Source: Actinophytocola sp044466355 (lineage in GTDB: Bacteria > Actinomycetota > Actinomycetes > Mycobacteriales > Pseudonocardiaceae). Taken from it: a stretch of DNA of 64,000 nt. The notes below the pieces were generated by a model. That model was not told where the DNA came from, did not search any database, and was given only the letters and a program-made list of their open reading frames with translations. The stretch's first letter is position 1; every line of letters starts with the position of its first letter. Where the stretch lies: assembly GCF_044466355.1 (NCBI RefSeq), contig NZ_JBITMQ010000008.1, positions 310,001 through 374,000 of the forward strand, given 5' to 3'. The translations under genes and the position numbers were made by a program. Positions 31,709 to 38,927 of this stretch are shown piece by piece.

Positions 31709-32470
31709 ATGGCAGTAGCGGTTCGGGTCATCCCGTGTCTGGACGTCGACGCCGGGCGCGTCGTCAAGGGTGTCAACTTCACGAACCTGGTCGACGCGGG
31801 CGACCCGGTGGAGCTGGCGCGCGCCTACGACGCGGAGGGTGCGGACGAGCTGACGTTCCTCGACGTCACCGCGTCCTCTTCGGACCGCGAGACGACCTTC
31901 GACGTGGTGCGGCGCACCGCCGAGCAGGTGTTCATCCCGCTCACTGTCGGCGGCGGCGTGCGCGAGGTGTCCGATGTGGACCGCCTGCTGCGGGCGGGGG
32001 CCGACAAGGTCTCGATCAACACCGCCGCGATTCTGCGGCCGGAGCTGCTTTCCGAGGCGTCGCAACGGTTCGGGGCGCAGTGCATCGTGCTGTCGGTCGA
32101 CGCGCGCCGCGCGCCGGGCACCCCGTCCGGGTTCGAGGTGACCACGCACGGCGGGCGCACGGGCACGGGCATCGACGCCGTCGAGTGGGCCGCCAGGGGG
32201 CAGGCGCTCGGAGTGGGGGAGATCCTGCTGAACTCCATGGACGCCGACGGCACCAAGGCCGGCTTCGACCTGGAGCTGATCAGGAAGGTGCGGTCGGAGG
32301 TGGACGTGCCGCTGATCGCGTCGGGTGGCGCGGGTGACGTCGCCCACTTCGCGCCGGCGGTCGAGGCGGGCGCGGACGCGGTGCTCGCCGCCAGTGTCTT
32401 CCACTTCGGACAGTTGCGCGTCGGCGAGGTCAAGGACGCGCTGCGGCGGGCGGAGGTCGTGGTCCGATGA
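31709..32470 (+). CDS. hisF: HisF, cyclase subunit of IGP synthase
   Basis: 253-residue (beta/alpha)8 cyclase producing IGP and AICAR with ammonia from HisH. Catalytic Asp in RVIPCLDVDAGRVVKGVNF and the second in CIVLSVDARR. Also LTFLDVTASSSDR, FIPLTVGGGVR, GADKVSINTAAI, ASGGAGDVAHF. ATG 31709 is preferred over upstream in-frame codons since TATCCT lies 7 nt upstream. The stop overlaps the hisI ATG (ATGA). Confidence 0.97.
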   Translation: MAVAVRVIPCLDVDAGRVVKGVNFTNLVDAGDPVELARAYDAEGADELTFLDVTASSSDRETTFDVVRRTAEQVFIPLTVGGGVREVSDVDRLLRAGADKVSINTAAILRPELLSEASQRFGAQCIVLSVDARRAPGTPSGFEVTTHGGRTGTGIDAVEWAARGQALGVGEILLNSMDADGTKAGFDLELIRKVRSEVDVPLIASGGAGDVAHFAPAVEAGADAVLAASVFHFGQLRVGEVKDALRRAEVVVR

Positions 32471-32805
32471 CCACGCTGGACCCGACGATCGCGGCCCGGC
32501 TGAAGCGCAACGCCGACGGCCTCGTGTGCGCGGTGGCGCAGCGCCGGGGCACCGGCGAGGTGCTGATGGTCGCGTGGATGGACGACGAGGCGCTGGCGCT
32601 GACGCTGGAGACCAGGCGCGCCACCTACTTCTCGCGCAGCCGGGGCAAGCTGTGGGTGAAGGGGGAGACGTCCGGCCACACGCAGCGTGTGCACGAGGTG
32701 CGCCTGGACTGCGACGGCGACACGGTGCTGCTGGTCGTCGACCAGCAGGGTGCGGCCTGCCACACGGGTGCCGCGACCTGCTTCGACGAGGACCGCCTGC
32801 TCTAG
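32467..32805 (+). CDS. hisI: HisI, phosphoribosyl-AMP cyclohydrolase
   Basis: 112 residues, monofunctional PRA-CH (no PRA-PH domain). Motifs LMVAWMDDEALALTLETRRA, TYFSRSRGKLWVKGETSGHT, LDCDGDTVLLVVDQQG, and ACHTGAATCF with the zinc-binding cysteines. Coupled to hisF by ATGA. Last his gene in the window; hisG and hisE are not present. Confidence 0.96.
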   Translation: MTTLDPTIAARLKRNADGLVCAVAQRRGTGEVLMVAWMDDEALALTLETRRATYFSRSRGKLWVKGETSGHTQRVHEVRLDCDGDTVLLVVDQQGAACHTGAATCFDEDRLL

Positions 32806-32833
32806 CCGCCGATGGCCCGGCCGCGCGGGCGGG

Positions 32834-33442
32834 TCAGGTGATCTCCCCGGTGACGTACCGCTGGAGCGTGGGTGCGATGGCCGCGGCGATCCGGTCGATG
32901 TCGGCCGAGGCGAGCGGCTCGAAGCGGGCGACGTAGCGGATCATGCCCAGCCCGACGAGCTGGGTGGCGATCAGGGTGGCCCGGAAGTCGTTGTCGTCCG
33001 GCGCGAACTTGCCGATGACCAGCTTGAAGACGTGCTTGAAGAAGAAGTCGCGCAGCATGGAGGCGGCCTCCTCGTGGCTGGCGACGCTGCGGATGAGCGC
33101 CGTGAACACGCCACCCCCGGTCGCGTCCCACCTGGTGAGGAAGGTGCGCACGATCGTCTGACCGACGTCGTCCGCCGGGGCCGCGATCAGGATCTCGACG
33201 ATCTCCTGCGGGTTGAACGGCAGCTTGAGCACCGCCTCGCCGAAGAGGCCCTCCTTGCCGCCGAACCAGTGGTTGACCATGGCCGCGTCCACTCCGGCGC
33301 GTGCGGCGATGGCCCGCACTGTCGCGCCGTCGTAGCCCAGCTCGATGAACACCTCGCGGGCGGCGTTGACGAGGGCCTCGCGCGTGTCGGTGCCGCCCGG
33401 TCGTCGCCCACGTCGCCGCACCCCGGTCGTCTTCTCGGTCAC
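32834..33442 (-). CDS. TetR-family transcriptional regulator
   Basis: 202 residues from GTG 33442. HTH: GRRPGGTDTREALVNAAREV, FIELGYDGATVRAIAARAGV, DAAMVNHWFGGKEGLF. C-terminal GLGMIRYVARFEPLAS is close to the TetR at 31099-31665, so the two are paralogues bracketing hisF-hisI. Divergent from trpE. Promoter-like repeat copy D, oriented toward this gene, lies about 70 bp upstream and could drive it with a leader. Confidence 0.88.
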   Translation of the reverse strand: MTEKTTGVRRRGRRPGGTDTREALVNAAREVFIELGYDGATVRAIAARAGVDAAMVNHWFGGKEGLFGEAVLKLPFNPQEIVEILIAAPADDVGQTIVRTFLTRWDATGGGVFTALIRSVASHEEAASMLRDFFFKHVFKLVIGKFAPDDNDFRATLIATQLVGLGMIRYVARFEPLASADIDRIAAAIAPTLQRYVTGEIT

Positions 33443-33503
33443 GAGAACATGATGCGGCAGGTCGGGGATTTTTTCAACAAACGCTGAATTTGGGGTGAGC
33501 GGC

Positions 33504-33536
33504 TGGCCTCCGGCCCCCTCGAACCACGTTACGGTA
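33504..33536 (-). repeat. Intergenic promoter-like repeat, copy D
   Basis: Minus strand: TAACGT (33525-33530), 7 nt, then GGGGGCCGGAGGCC (33504-33517). Nearly identical to copy A. Lies in the TetR/trpE divergent gap. Confidence 0.6.
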
Positions 33537-33618
33537 CGGCACTGACGGAAACGGCGAGGTCGGGCGGAGCTGTCCACAGGCGCGGGCCGGGCGGGCGGCG
33601 GATGCCGCTGCGGGCAGA

Positions 33619-35169
33619 ATGGCCCGCATGGTCAGTGTGATCGAAACCGCGGCTCCCGCCGTCGGGCTCGGGGTGGTCAGTCCCACCCGGGAGGAGTTCC
33701 ACCGGCTCGCCGTGGACCGGCGGGTGATTCCCGTGGTGAAGCGGGTGCTCGCCGACGCCGAGACACCGGTCGGGGTCTACCGGAAGCTCGCTGCCGGGCG
33801 CGCGGGCACCTTCCTGTTCGAGTCCGCGGAGAACGGGCGGTCCTGGTCGCGCTGGTCGTTCGTCGGGGTGCGCAGTGCCGCCGCGCTCACCGAGCGTGAC
33901 GGAGAGGCCGTCTGGACCGGGACGCCGCCGGTCGGGCTGCCCGAGGGCGGCGACCCGATGGCCGCGCTCCGGGAGACCATCCAGCGGCTGCACACCGACC
34001 AGCTGCCGGGCCTGCCGCCGCTGACCGGCGGTATGGTGGGCTTCATCGGCTACGACGCGGTGCGCCGCCTCGAGCGGCTGCCCGAGCACACCACCGACGA
34101 CCTGCACCTGCCCGAACTGGTGATGCTCCTCGCGACCGACCTGGCCGCGCTGGACCACCACGAGGGCACGATCACCCTCATCGCCAACGCGGTGAACTGG
34201 GACGACAGCCCCGAACGGGTGGACGCCGCCTACGACGCGGCCGTGCGCAGCCTCGACGAGATGACCCGCGGCCTGCAGACGCCCGCCCCGCCGACCGCCG
34301 CCGTCTACGAGCGGCCCAAGCCGTCCTACGTGCGCCGCCGGTCGCAGGAGGAGCACGTCGCGGCGGTCAACGTCGCCAAGGAGGCCATCCGGGCGGGGGA
34401 GGCCTTCCAGGTCGTCCTCTCACAGCGGTTCGAGATGACCACCGACGCCGACCCGCTCGACGTCTACCGGGTGCTGCGGGCCACCAACCCGAGCCCGTAC
34501 ATGTACCTGCTGCGGCTCGACGGGTTCGACATCGTCGGCTCCAGCCCCGAGTCGCTGGTCACCGTCCGCGACGGGCAGGCCACCACGCACCCGATCGCGG
34601 GAACTCGGTGGCGTGGCGCGGACCCAGACGAGGACGCGCTGCTCGAGAAGGACCTGCTCGCCGACGAGAAGGAGCGAGCGGAACACGTCATGCTCGTCGA
34701 CCTCGGGCGCAATGACCTCGGGCGGGTCTGCAAGCCCGGCTCGGTGCACGTCGTCGACTTCTTCCGGGTCGAGCGGTACAGCCACGTCATGCACATCGTC
34801 TCCACCGTGACCGGCGAGCTGGCGGAGGGCAGGACGGCCTACGACGCCGTCGCGGCGTGCTTCCCCGCCGGCACCCTGTCGGGGGCGCCCAAGCCGCGGG
34901 CGATGGAGCTGATCGAGGAGCTGGAGCCCACGCGGCGCGGCCTGTACGGCGGCGTCGTCGGCTATCTCGACTTCGCGGGCGACGCCGACACCGCCATCGC
35001 CATCCGCACGGCGCTGATGCGCGACGGCACGGCCTACGTGCAGGCGGGTGGCGGGATCGTGGCCGACTCGAACCCGGTCGCCGAGGACGACGAGTGCGTC
35101 AACAAGGCGGGCGCGGTGCTGGCGGCCGTCGCGACCGCGCAGACGATGCGACCGGCGGCCGATGTCTAA
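33619..35169 (+). CDS. trpE: TrpE, anthranilate synthase component I
   Basis: Converts chorismate to anthranilate with ammonia from a TrpG subunit (not in window). 516 residues. N-terminal regulatory part contains LLESAENGR-type FLFESAENGRSWSRWSFVG for tryptophan feedback. Chorismate-binding core has AFQVVLSQRF, NPSPYMYLL, GSSPESLVTV, HPIAGTRWRGADP, HVMLVDLGRNDLGRV, PAGTLSGAPKPRAMELI and YVQAGGGIVADSNP. ATG 33619 and ATG 33628 are both possible; neither has a good SD or -10. No Trp-rich leader peptide or T-box was seen upstream. The stop overlaps the next ATG. Confidence 0.95.
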   Translation: MARMVSVIETAAPAVGLGVVSPTREEFHRLAVDRRVIPVVKRVLADAETPVGVYRKLAAGRAGTFLFESAENGRSWSRWSFVGVRSAAALTERDGEAVWTGTPPVGLPEGGDPMAALRETIQRLHTDQLPGLPPLTGGMVGFIGYDAVRRLERLPEHTTDDLHLPELVMLLATDLAALDHHEGTITLIANAVNWDDSPERVDAAYDAAVRSLDEMTRGLQTPAPPTAAVYERPKPSYVRRRSQEEHVAAVNVAKEAIRAGEAFQVVLSQRFEMTTDADPLDVYRVLRATNPSPYMYLLRLDGFDIVGSSPESLVTVRDGQATTHPIAGTRWRGADPDEDALLEKDLLADEKERAEHVMLVDLGRNDLGRVCKPGSVHVVDFFRVERYSHVMHIVSTVTGELAEGRTAYDAVAACFPAGTLSGAPKPRAMELIEELEPTRRGLYGGVVGYLDFAGDADTAIAIRTALMRDGTAYVQAGGGIVADSNPVAEDDECVNKAGAVLAAVATAQTMRPAADV

Positions 35170-35683
35170 ACGTCCACTGTGGATCATCGCGGTGCTGCTG
35201 CTGGGGGCAGCCGCCGCGCTGTGGGGCGCCGGGAGCCTGGACTGGTTCCCCGGCCCTCCCGAGCCGGCGCCGGAGGACCCGGGCAGTCCCTACCTCCTGG
35301 AGCCGGGTACGCGGGAGGCGCCGAGCTTCACCGCGGTCGCCTGGCTCGCGCTCGCCTCGCTCGCGGGCGTGTTCGCCGTCGGCGGATGGATGCGCAGGCT
35401 GCTCGGTGCGATCGTCGTGGTCGCGGGCGGCTGGGTGTGCTGGCGCGCCGTCGACACCCCGGGTCCCTTCGAGTTGCTGTCCGGCCGTGGCGTGGCGGTC
35501 CTCGGCGGCGTGCTGTTCCTCGCGGCCGGTGTGCTGGTCGTCGTGCACGCCGCCACGCTGCCCACGATGGGCGCTCGTTACGACCGCGCTAACGCCACGC
35601 GACGTTCCGGCGATCCCGACAAGGACATGTGGGACGGCCTGTCGGAAGGCGAGGATCCGACGGCCGAGGGACCGCGAACGTGA
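35162..35683 (+). CDS. Trp-biosynthesis-associated membrane protein (TIGR02234 family)
   Basis: 173 residues with four hydrophobic helices (RPLWIIAVLLLGAAAALWGA; FTAVAWLALASLAGVFAVGG; LGAIVVVAGGWVCWRA; VAVLGGVLFLAAGVLVVVHA). Matches the actinobacterial family encoded between trpE and trpC (Rv1610 type). Function unknown; conserved linkage suggests a tryptophan-related role. ATG 35162 overlaps the end of trpE by 8 bp. Hydrophilic acidic C-terminus (DPDKDMWDGLSEGED). Confidence 0.9.
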   Translation: MSKRPLWIIAVLLLGAAAALWGAGSLDWFPGPPEPAPEDPGSPYLLEPGTREAPSFTAVAWLALASLAGVFAVGGWMRRLLGAIVVVAGGWVCWRAVDTPGPFELLSGRGVAVLGGVLFLAAGVLVVVHAATLPTMGARYDRANATRRSGDPDKDMWDGLSEGEDPTAEGPRT

Positions 35684-35897
35684 ACCCGTGGAATGTGCCT
35701 TCAGGGCACGGGGTTAGCATCCTTTGAGCGGGAAGGGGCATGGCTGGTGACGGAGAACACGAGCGGTACATCGAACTCGGCCGCACCACTGCCGGGACCG
35801 ACGAGCGCCGGCGAGGCACGGTCGTGAGCGAGCTTGCGAGCGAACCATGGACGCAGGGCGACCGCGAGCGGCCGAACCGAGCCTGCGAGGCACGGTC
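35684..35897 (+). other. trpC leader region with degenerate small frames
   Basis: No convincing gene. A GTG frame 35747-35827 (26 codons, start MTENTSGTSN) ends at a TGA that is the first base pair set of the junction repeat. A second frame, ATG 35740-35901 (53 codons), has ggaagggg upstream but gets most of its length from the repeat. If the 74-bp unit 35831-35904 is removed, the 26-codon frame's TGA would overlap the trpC GTG as a normal GTGA junction. The HGxxPAAW-type small protein sometimes found here in actinobacteria is not recognisable. Confidence 0.45.
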
Positions 35898-35906
35898 GTG
35901 AGCGTT
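35825..35906 (+). repeat. Junction repeat element, copy before trpC
   Basis: About 80% identical to 37934-38016. Begins TGAGCGAGCTTGCGAGCGAA, contains cagggcgaccgcgagcgg, and ends with the trpC start (GTGAGCGTT). A 20-bp direct repeat, gcgaggcacggtcgtgagcg, flanks it at 35811-35830 and 35885-35904. Confidence 0.75.
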
Positions 35907-36707
35907 CTCGAATCGATCATCGAGGGCGTGCGGGCGGACCTCGCGGTGCGTGAGGCCGCGCTGCCGTTCGACGTCGTGAAGGAGCGCGCGGCCAAGGCCG
36001 CGCCGCCCAGGGACGCCATCTCCGCCCTCCGCGCCTCGGACATCGGCGTCATCGCCGAGATCAAGCGCCGCAGCCCGTCGAAGGGCGACCTGGCGCACAT
36101 CCCGGAACCGGCGACGCTCGCCAAGGACTACGCCGACGCGGGCGCCCGCGTCATCAGCGTGCTCACCGAGCAGCGGCGCTTCGGCGGCTCGCTGGCCGAC
36201 TTCGACGCGGTGCGTGCCGCGGTCGACGTCCCCTTGCTGCGCAAGGACTTCGTCGTCACGCCGTACCAGGTGCACGAGGCGCGCATGCACGGCGCCGACA
36301 TCGTGCTGCTCATCGTCGCCGCGCTCGAGCAGAACGCGCTGGTGTCGCTGCTCGACCGGGTCGAGTCGCTCGGCATGACCGCGCTGGTCGAGGTGCACAC
36401 GGCCGAGGAGGCCGACCGCGCGCTGGAGGCCGGTGCGTCCGTTGTCGGCATCAACGCCCGTGACCTGCACACCCTCGAGGTCGACCGCGAGGTGTTCGGC
36501 AGGCTCGCGCCGGGCCTGCCGTTCGAGACCGTGAAGATCGCCGAGTCCGGCATCCGCGGCCCCGGCGACCTGATGACCCACGCCGGTGCCGGCGCGGACG
36601 CGGTGCTCGTCGGCGAGAGCCTGGTCGCGGCACCCGACCCGAAGGCGGCGCTGGTGCAGCTGGTGACCGCGGGGTCGCACCCCGCGTGCCCGAGGCCGAG
36701 CCGGTGA
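35898..36707 (+). CDS. trpC: TrpC, indole-3-glycerol-phosphate synthase
   Basis: 269-residue (beta/alpha)8 enzyme closing CdRP to indole-glycerol phosphate. Motifs: SVLESIIEGVRADLAVRE, IGVIAEIKRRSPSKGD, ISVLTEQRRFGGSLADF, VPLLRKDFVVTPYQVHEARM, GADIVLLIVAAL, VVGINARDLHTLEVD, IAESGIRGPGDL. Lys/Glu catalytic residues lie in EIKRRSPSKG, LLRKDF and the EV/ES segments. GTG 35898 is set by the repeat junction. The stop overlaps trpB (GTGA). Confidence 0.96.
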   Translation: MSVLESIIEGVRADLAVREAALPFDVVKERAAKAAPPRDAISALRASDIGVIAEIKRRSPSKGDLAHIPEPATLAKDYADAGARVISVLTEQRRFGGSLADFDAVRAAVDVPLLRKDFVVTPYQVHEARMHGADIVLLIVAALEQNALVSLLDRVESLGMTALVEVHTAEEADRALEAGASVVGINARDLHTLEVDREVFGRLAPGLPFETVKIAESGIRGPGDLMTHAGAGADAVLVGESLVAAPDPKAALVQLVTAGSHPACPRPSR

Positions 36708-37936
36708 CCGATCAGGTGACACAGGACAAGCAGCACGAGCACGACCGGCACGATCCGGACGAGCGCGGACATTTCGGCCCGTACGGCGGCCGGTTCCTGC
36801 CCGAGGCCCTCATCGCGGCCATGGACGAGCTGGCCACCGTCTACGAGAAGGCGCGCCTGGACCCGGACTTCGTGGACGAGTTCAAGCGCCTGCTGCGTGA
36901 CTACGCGGGCCGTCCGTCGCTGCTCACCGAGGCGCCGAGGTTCGCGGAGCACGCAGGCGGCGCGCGGATCTTCCTCAAGCGCGAGGACCTCAACCACACC
37001 GGCTCGCACAAGATCAACAACGTGCTGGGTCAGGCGCTGCTCACCAAGCGGATGGGCAAGAAGCGGGTCATCGCCGAGACCGGCGCGGGTCAGCACGGCG
37101 TCGCCACGGCCACCGCGTGCGCGTTGCTGGGTCTGGACTGCGTGGTCTACATGGGCGAGGTCGACACGCAGCGGCAGGCGCTGAACGTGGCCCGCATGCG
37201 GCTGCTCGGCGCCGAGGTCATCCCCGTGACCACCGGCTCCCGCACCCTCAAGGACGCGATCAACGAGGCGCTCCGCGACTGGGTGGCGAACGTCGACTCC
37301 ACGCACTACCTCCTGGGCACGGCCGCGGGTGGCCACCCGTTCCCGATGATGGTGCGCAACTTCCACAAGATCATCGGCCAGGAGGCCCGCGCGCAGATCC
37401 TGGAGAAGGCGGGCAGGCTGCCGGACGCGGTCACGGCGTGCGTCGGCGGCGGGTCCAACGCCATCGGCATCTTCCACGGCTTCATCGACGACCCGGACGT
37501 GCGCCTGGTCGGGTACGAGCCGGGTGGGCACGGCATCGAGTCCGGTGAGCACGGCGCGACGCTGTCCGAGGGCACGCCCGGCATGCTGCACGGCGCCAAG
37601 TCCTACCTGCTGCAGGACGAGGACGGGCAGACCATCGAGGCGTACTCGATCTCCGCGGGTCTCGACTACCCGGGCGTCGGCCCCGAGCACGCCTGGCTGA
37701 AGGACACCGGCCGCGCCGAGTACCACCCGGTCACCGACGCCGAGGCCATGGACGCGTTCCAGCTGCTGTCGCGCACCGAGGGCATCATCCCGGCGATCGA
37801 GTCCGCGCACGCGCTGGCCGGCACGCTGAAGCTGGGCCGGGAACTGGGACCCGACGGGCTCATCGTGGTGTGCCTGTCCGGGCGGGGGGACAAGGACATG
37901 GACACGGCCGCGTCGTACTTCGGGTTCACCTCATGA
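36704..37936 (+). CDS. trpB: TrpB, tryptophan synthase beta subunit
   Basis: PLP subunit joining indole and serine to tryptophan. 410 residues from GTG 36704, which overlaps the trpC stop; GTG 36686 (six residues longer) is also possible. Motifs: GPYGGRFLPEALIAAMDEL, KREDLNHTGSHKINNVLGQA (PLP Lys in GSHKINN), ETGAGQHGVATATACALLG, VGGGSNAIGIFHGF, and EGIIPAIESAHAL. Its TGA is the first codon of the junction repeat before trpA. Confidence 0.97.
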   Translation: MTDQVTQDKQHEHDRHDPDERGHFGPYGGRFLPEALIAAMDELATVYEKARLDPDFVDEFKRLLRDYAGRPSLLTEAPRFAEHAGGARIFLKREDLNHTGSHKINNVLGQALLTKRMGKKRVIAETGAGQHGVATATACALLGLDCVVYMGEVDTQRQALNVARMRLLGAEVIPVTTGSRTLKDAINEALRDWVANVDSTHYLLGTAAGGHPFPMMVRNFHKIIGQEARAQILEKAGRLPDAVTACVGGGSNAIGIFHGFIDDPDVRLVGYEPGGHGIESGEHGATLSEGTPGMLHGAKSYLLQDEDGQTIEAYSISAGLDYPGVGPEHAWLKDTGRAEYHPVTDAEAMDAFQLLSRTEGIIPAIESAHALAGTLKLGRELGPDGLIVVCLSGRGDKDMDTAASYFGFTS

Positions 37937-38016
37937 GCGGAGCTTGCGGAGCGAATCATCAGGCACAGGGCGACCGCGAGCGGCTCCCCGGAGCCTGCGA
38001 GGGGGAGTCATGAGCG
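37934..38016 (+). repeat. Junction repeat element, copy before trpA
   Basis: Starts at the trpB stop (TGAGCGGAGCTTGCGGAGCG) and ends at the trpA start (ATGAGCGTT). Direct repeat tcatgagcg at both ends (37931-37939 and 38008-38016). Without the 77-bp unit, trpB and trpA would overlap as ATGA. Confidence 0.75.
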
Positions 38017-38801
38017 TTGTGACCGCCACGATCCAGGCCGCGAAGTCCGAGGGCCGGGCCGCGCTCGTCGGCTACCTGCCCGCCGGTTACCCGACCGTGC
38101 CCGGCTCGGTCGAGGTGCTGACCGGCATGATCGACGCGGGCTGTGACCTGGTCGAGATCGGTGTCCCGTACTCCGACCCGGTGATGGACGGCCCGACGAT
38201 CCAGGCCGCCGCGAACACCGCGCTGTCCGCCGGGTTCCGGCTCCGCGACCTGTTCACGGTCGTCGAGCAGGTGTCGGCGGCAGGCGGCAAGGCCGTGGTC
38301 ATGACGTACTGGAACCCGGTGTTCCGCTACGGGGTCGACCGGTTCGCCCGCGACCTGGCGGCGGCGGGCGGTCTCGGCATCATCACCCCGGACCTGGTGC
38401 CGGACGAGGCGCAGGACTGGCTCGCCGCGTCGGAGGCACACGGGCTCGACCGGATCTTCCTGGTCGCGCCGTCCTCGACCGAGGAGCGGATCGCCCTGAC
38501 CACCGCCGCGACCAGCGGTTTCCTGTACGCGGCCGCGGTCATGGGCGTCACCGGCGCCCGTGACGCCGTGGGCTCGGACGCGGCCGGGCTGGTCGCGCGG
38601 GCGCGGGCGCACACGTCGGTGCCGGTCGGTGTCGGGCTCGGCGTCCGGTCCGGTGACCAGGCCGCCGAGGTGGCCGGGTTCGCCGACGCGGTCATCGTGG
38701 GTTCGGCGTTCGTGTCGCGAGCGGGCGACAGCGTCGCGGCCGTCCGTGAGCTGGCGGAGGAGCTGGCAGACGGCGTCCGCCGCCCACTCGTCACCAGCTA
38801 G
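38010..38801 (+). CDS. trpA: TrpA, tryptophan synthase alpha subunit
   Basis: Cleaves indole-glycerol phosphate and channels indole to TrpB. 263 residues. Catalytic Glu and Asp in CDLVEIGVPYSDPVMDGPTI. Also ALVGYLPAGYPTVPGS, VVMTYWNPVFRYGVDRF, GGLGIITPDLVPDEAQDW, IFLVAPSSTEERI, VMGVTGARD, VGLGVRSGDQAAEVAGF, ADAVIVGSAFV. ATG 38010 lies at the end of the junction repeat, with gggggag upstream as a possible SD. Confidence 0.96.
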   Translation: MSVVTATIQAAKSEGRAALVGYLPAGYPTVPGSVEVLTGMIDAGCDLVEIGVPYSDPVMDGPTIQAAANTALSAGFRLRDLFTVVEQVSAAGGKAVVMTYWNPVFRYGVDRFARDLAAAGGLGIITPDLVPDEAQDWLAASEAHGLDRIFLVAPSSTEERIALTTAATSGFLYAAAVMGVTGARDAVGSDAAGLVARARAHTSVPVGVGLGVRSGDQAAEVAGFADAVIVGSAFVSRAGDSVAAVRELAEELADGVRRPLVTS

Positions 38802-38914
38802 CGTTCCGAACTTTCGGCTCGGGACGCCAGGGGCGCAGCCAGGCGGTGACCATGATCGCGATGCGCAACGGCGGGTTTTGCGGACCTGATGCGCCCGCCA
38901 CACACGTCGCCCGT

Positions 38915-38920
38915 TACGGT
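38915..38920 (+). promoter_or_regulatory. -10 box, leaderless promoter of lgt
   Basis: TACGGT, 7 nt before GTG 38928. Confidence 0.45.
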
Positions 38921-38927
38921 GACGCGC

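Noticed and set aside
33443..33618. Trp attenuator or T-box upstream of trpE
   Set aside because: No Trp-rich leader peptide, no T-box sequence, and no terminator/antiterminator pair visible.
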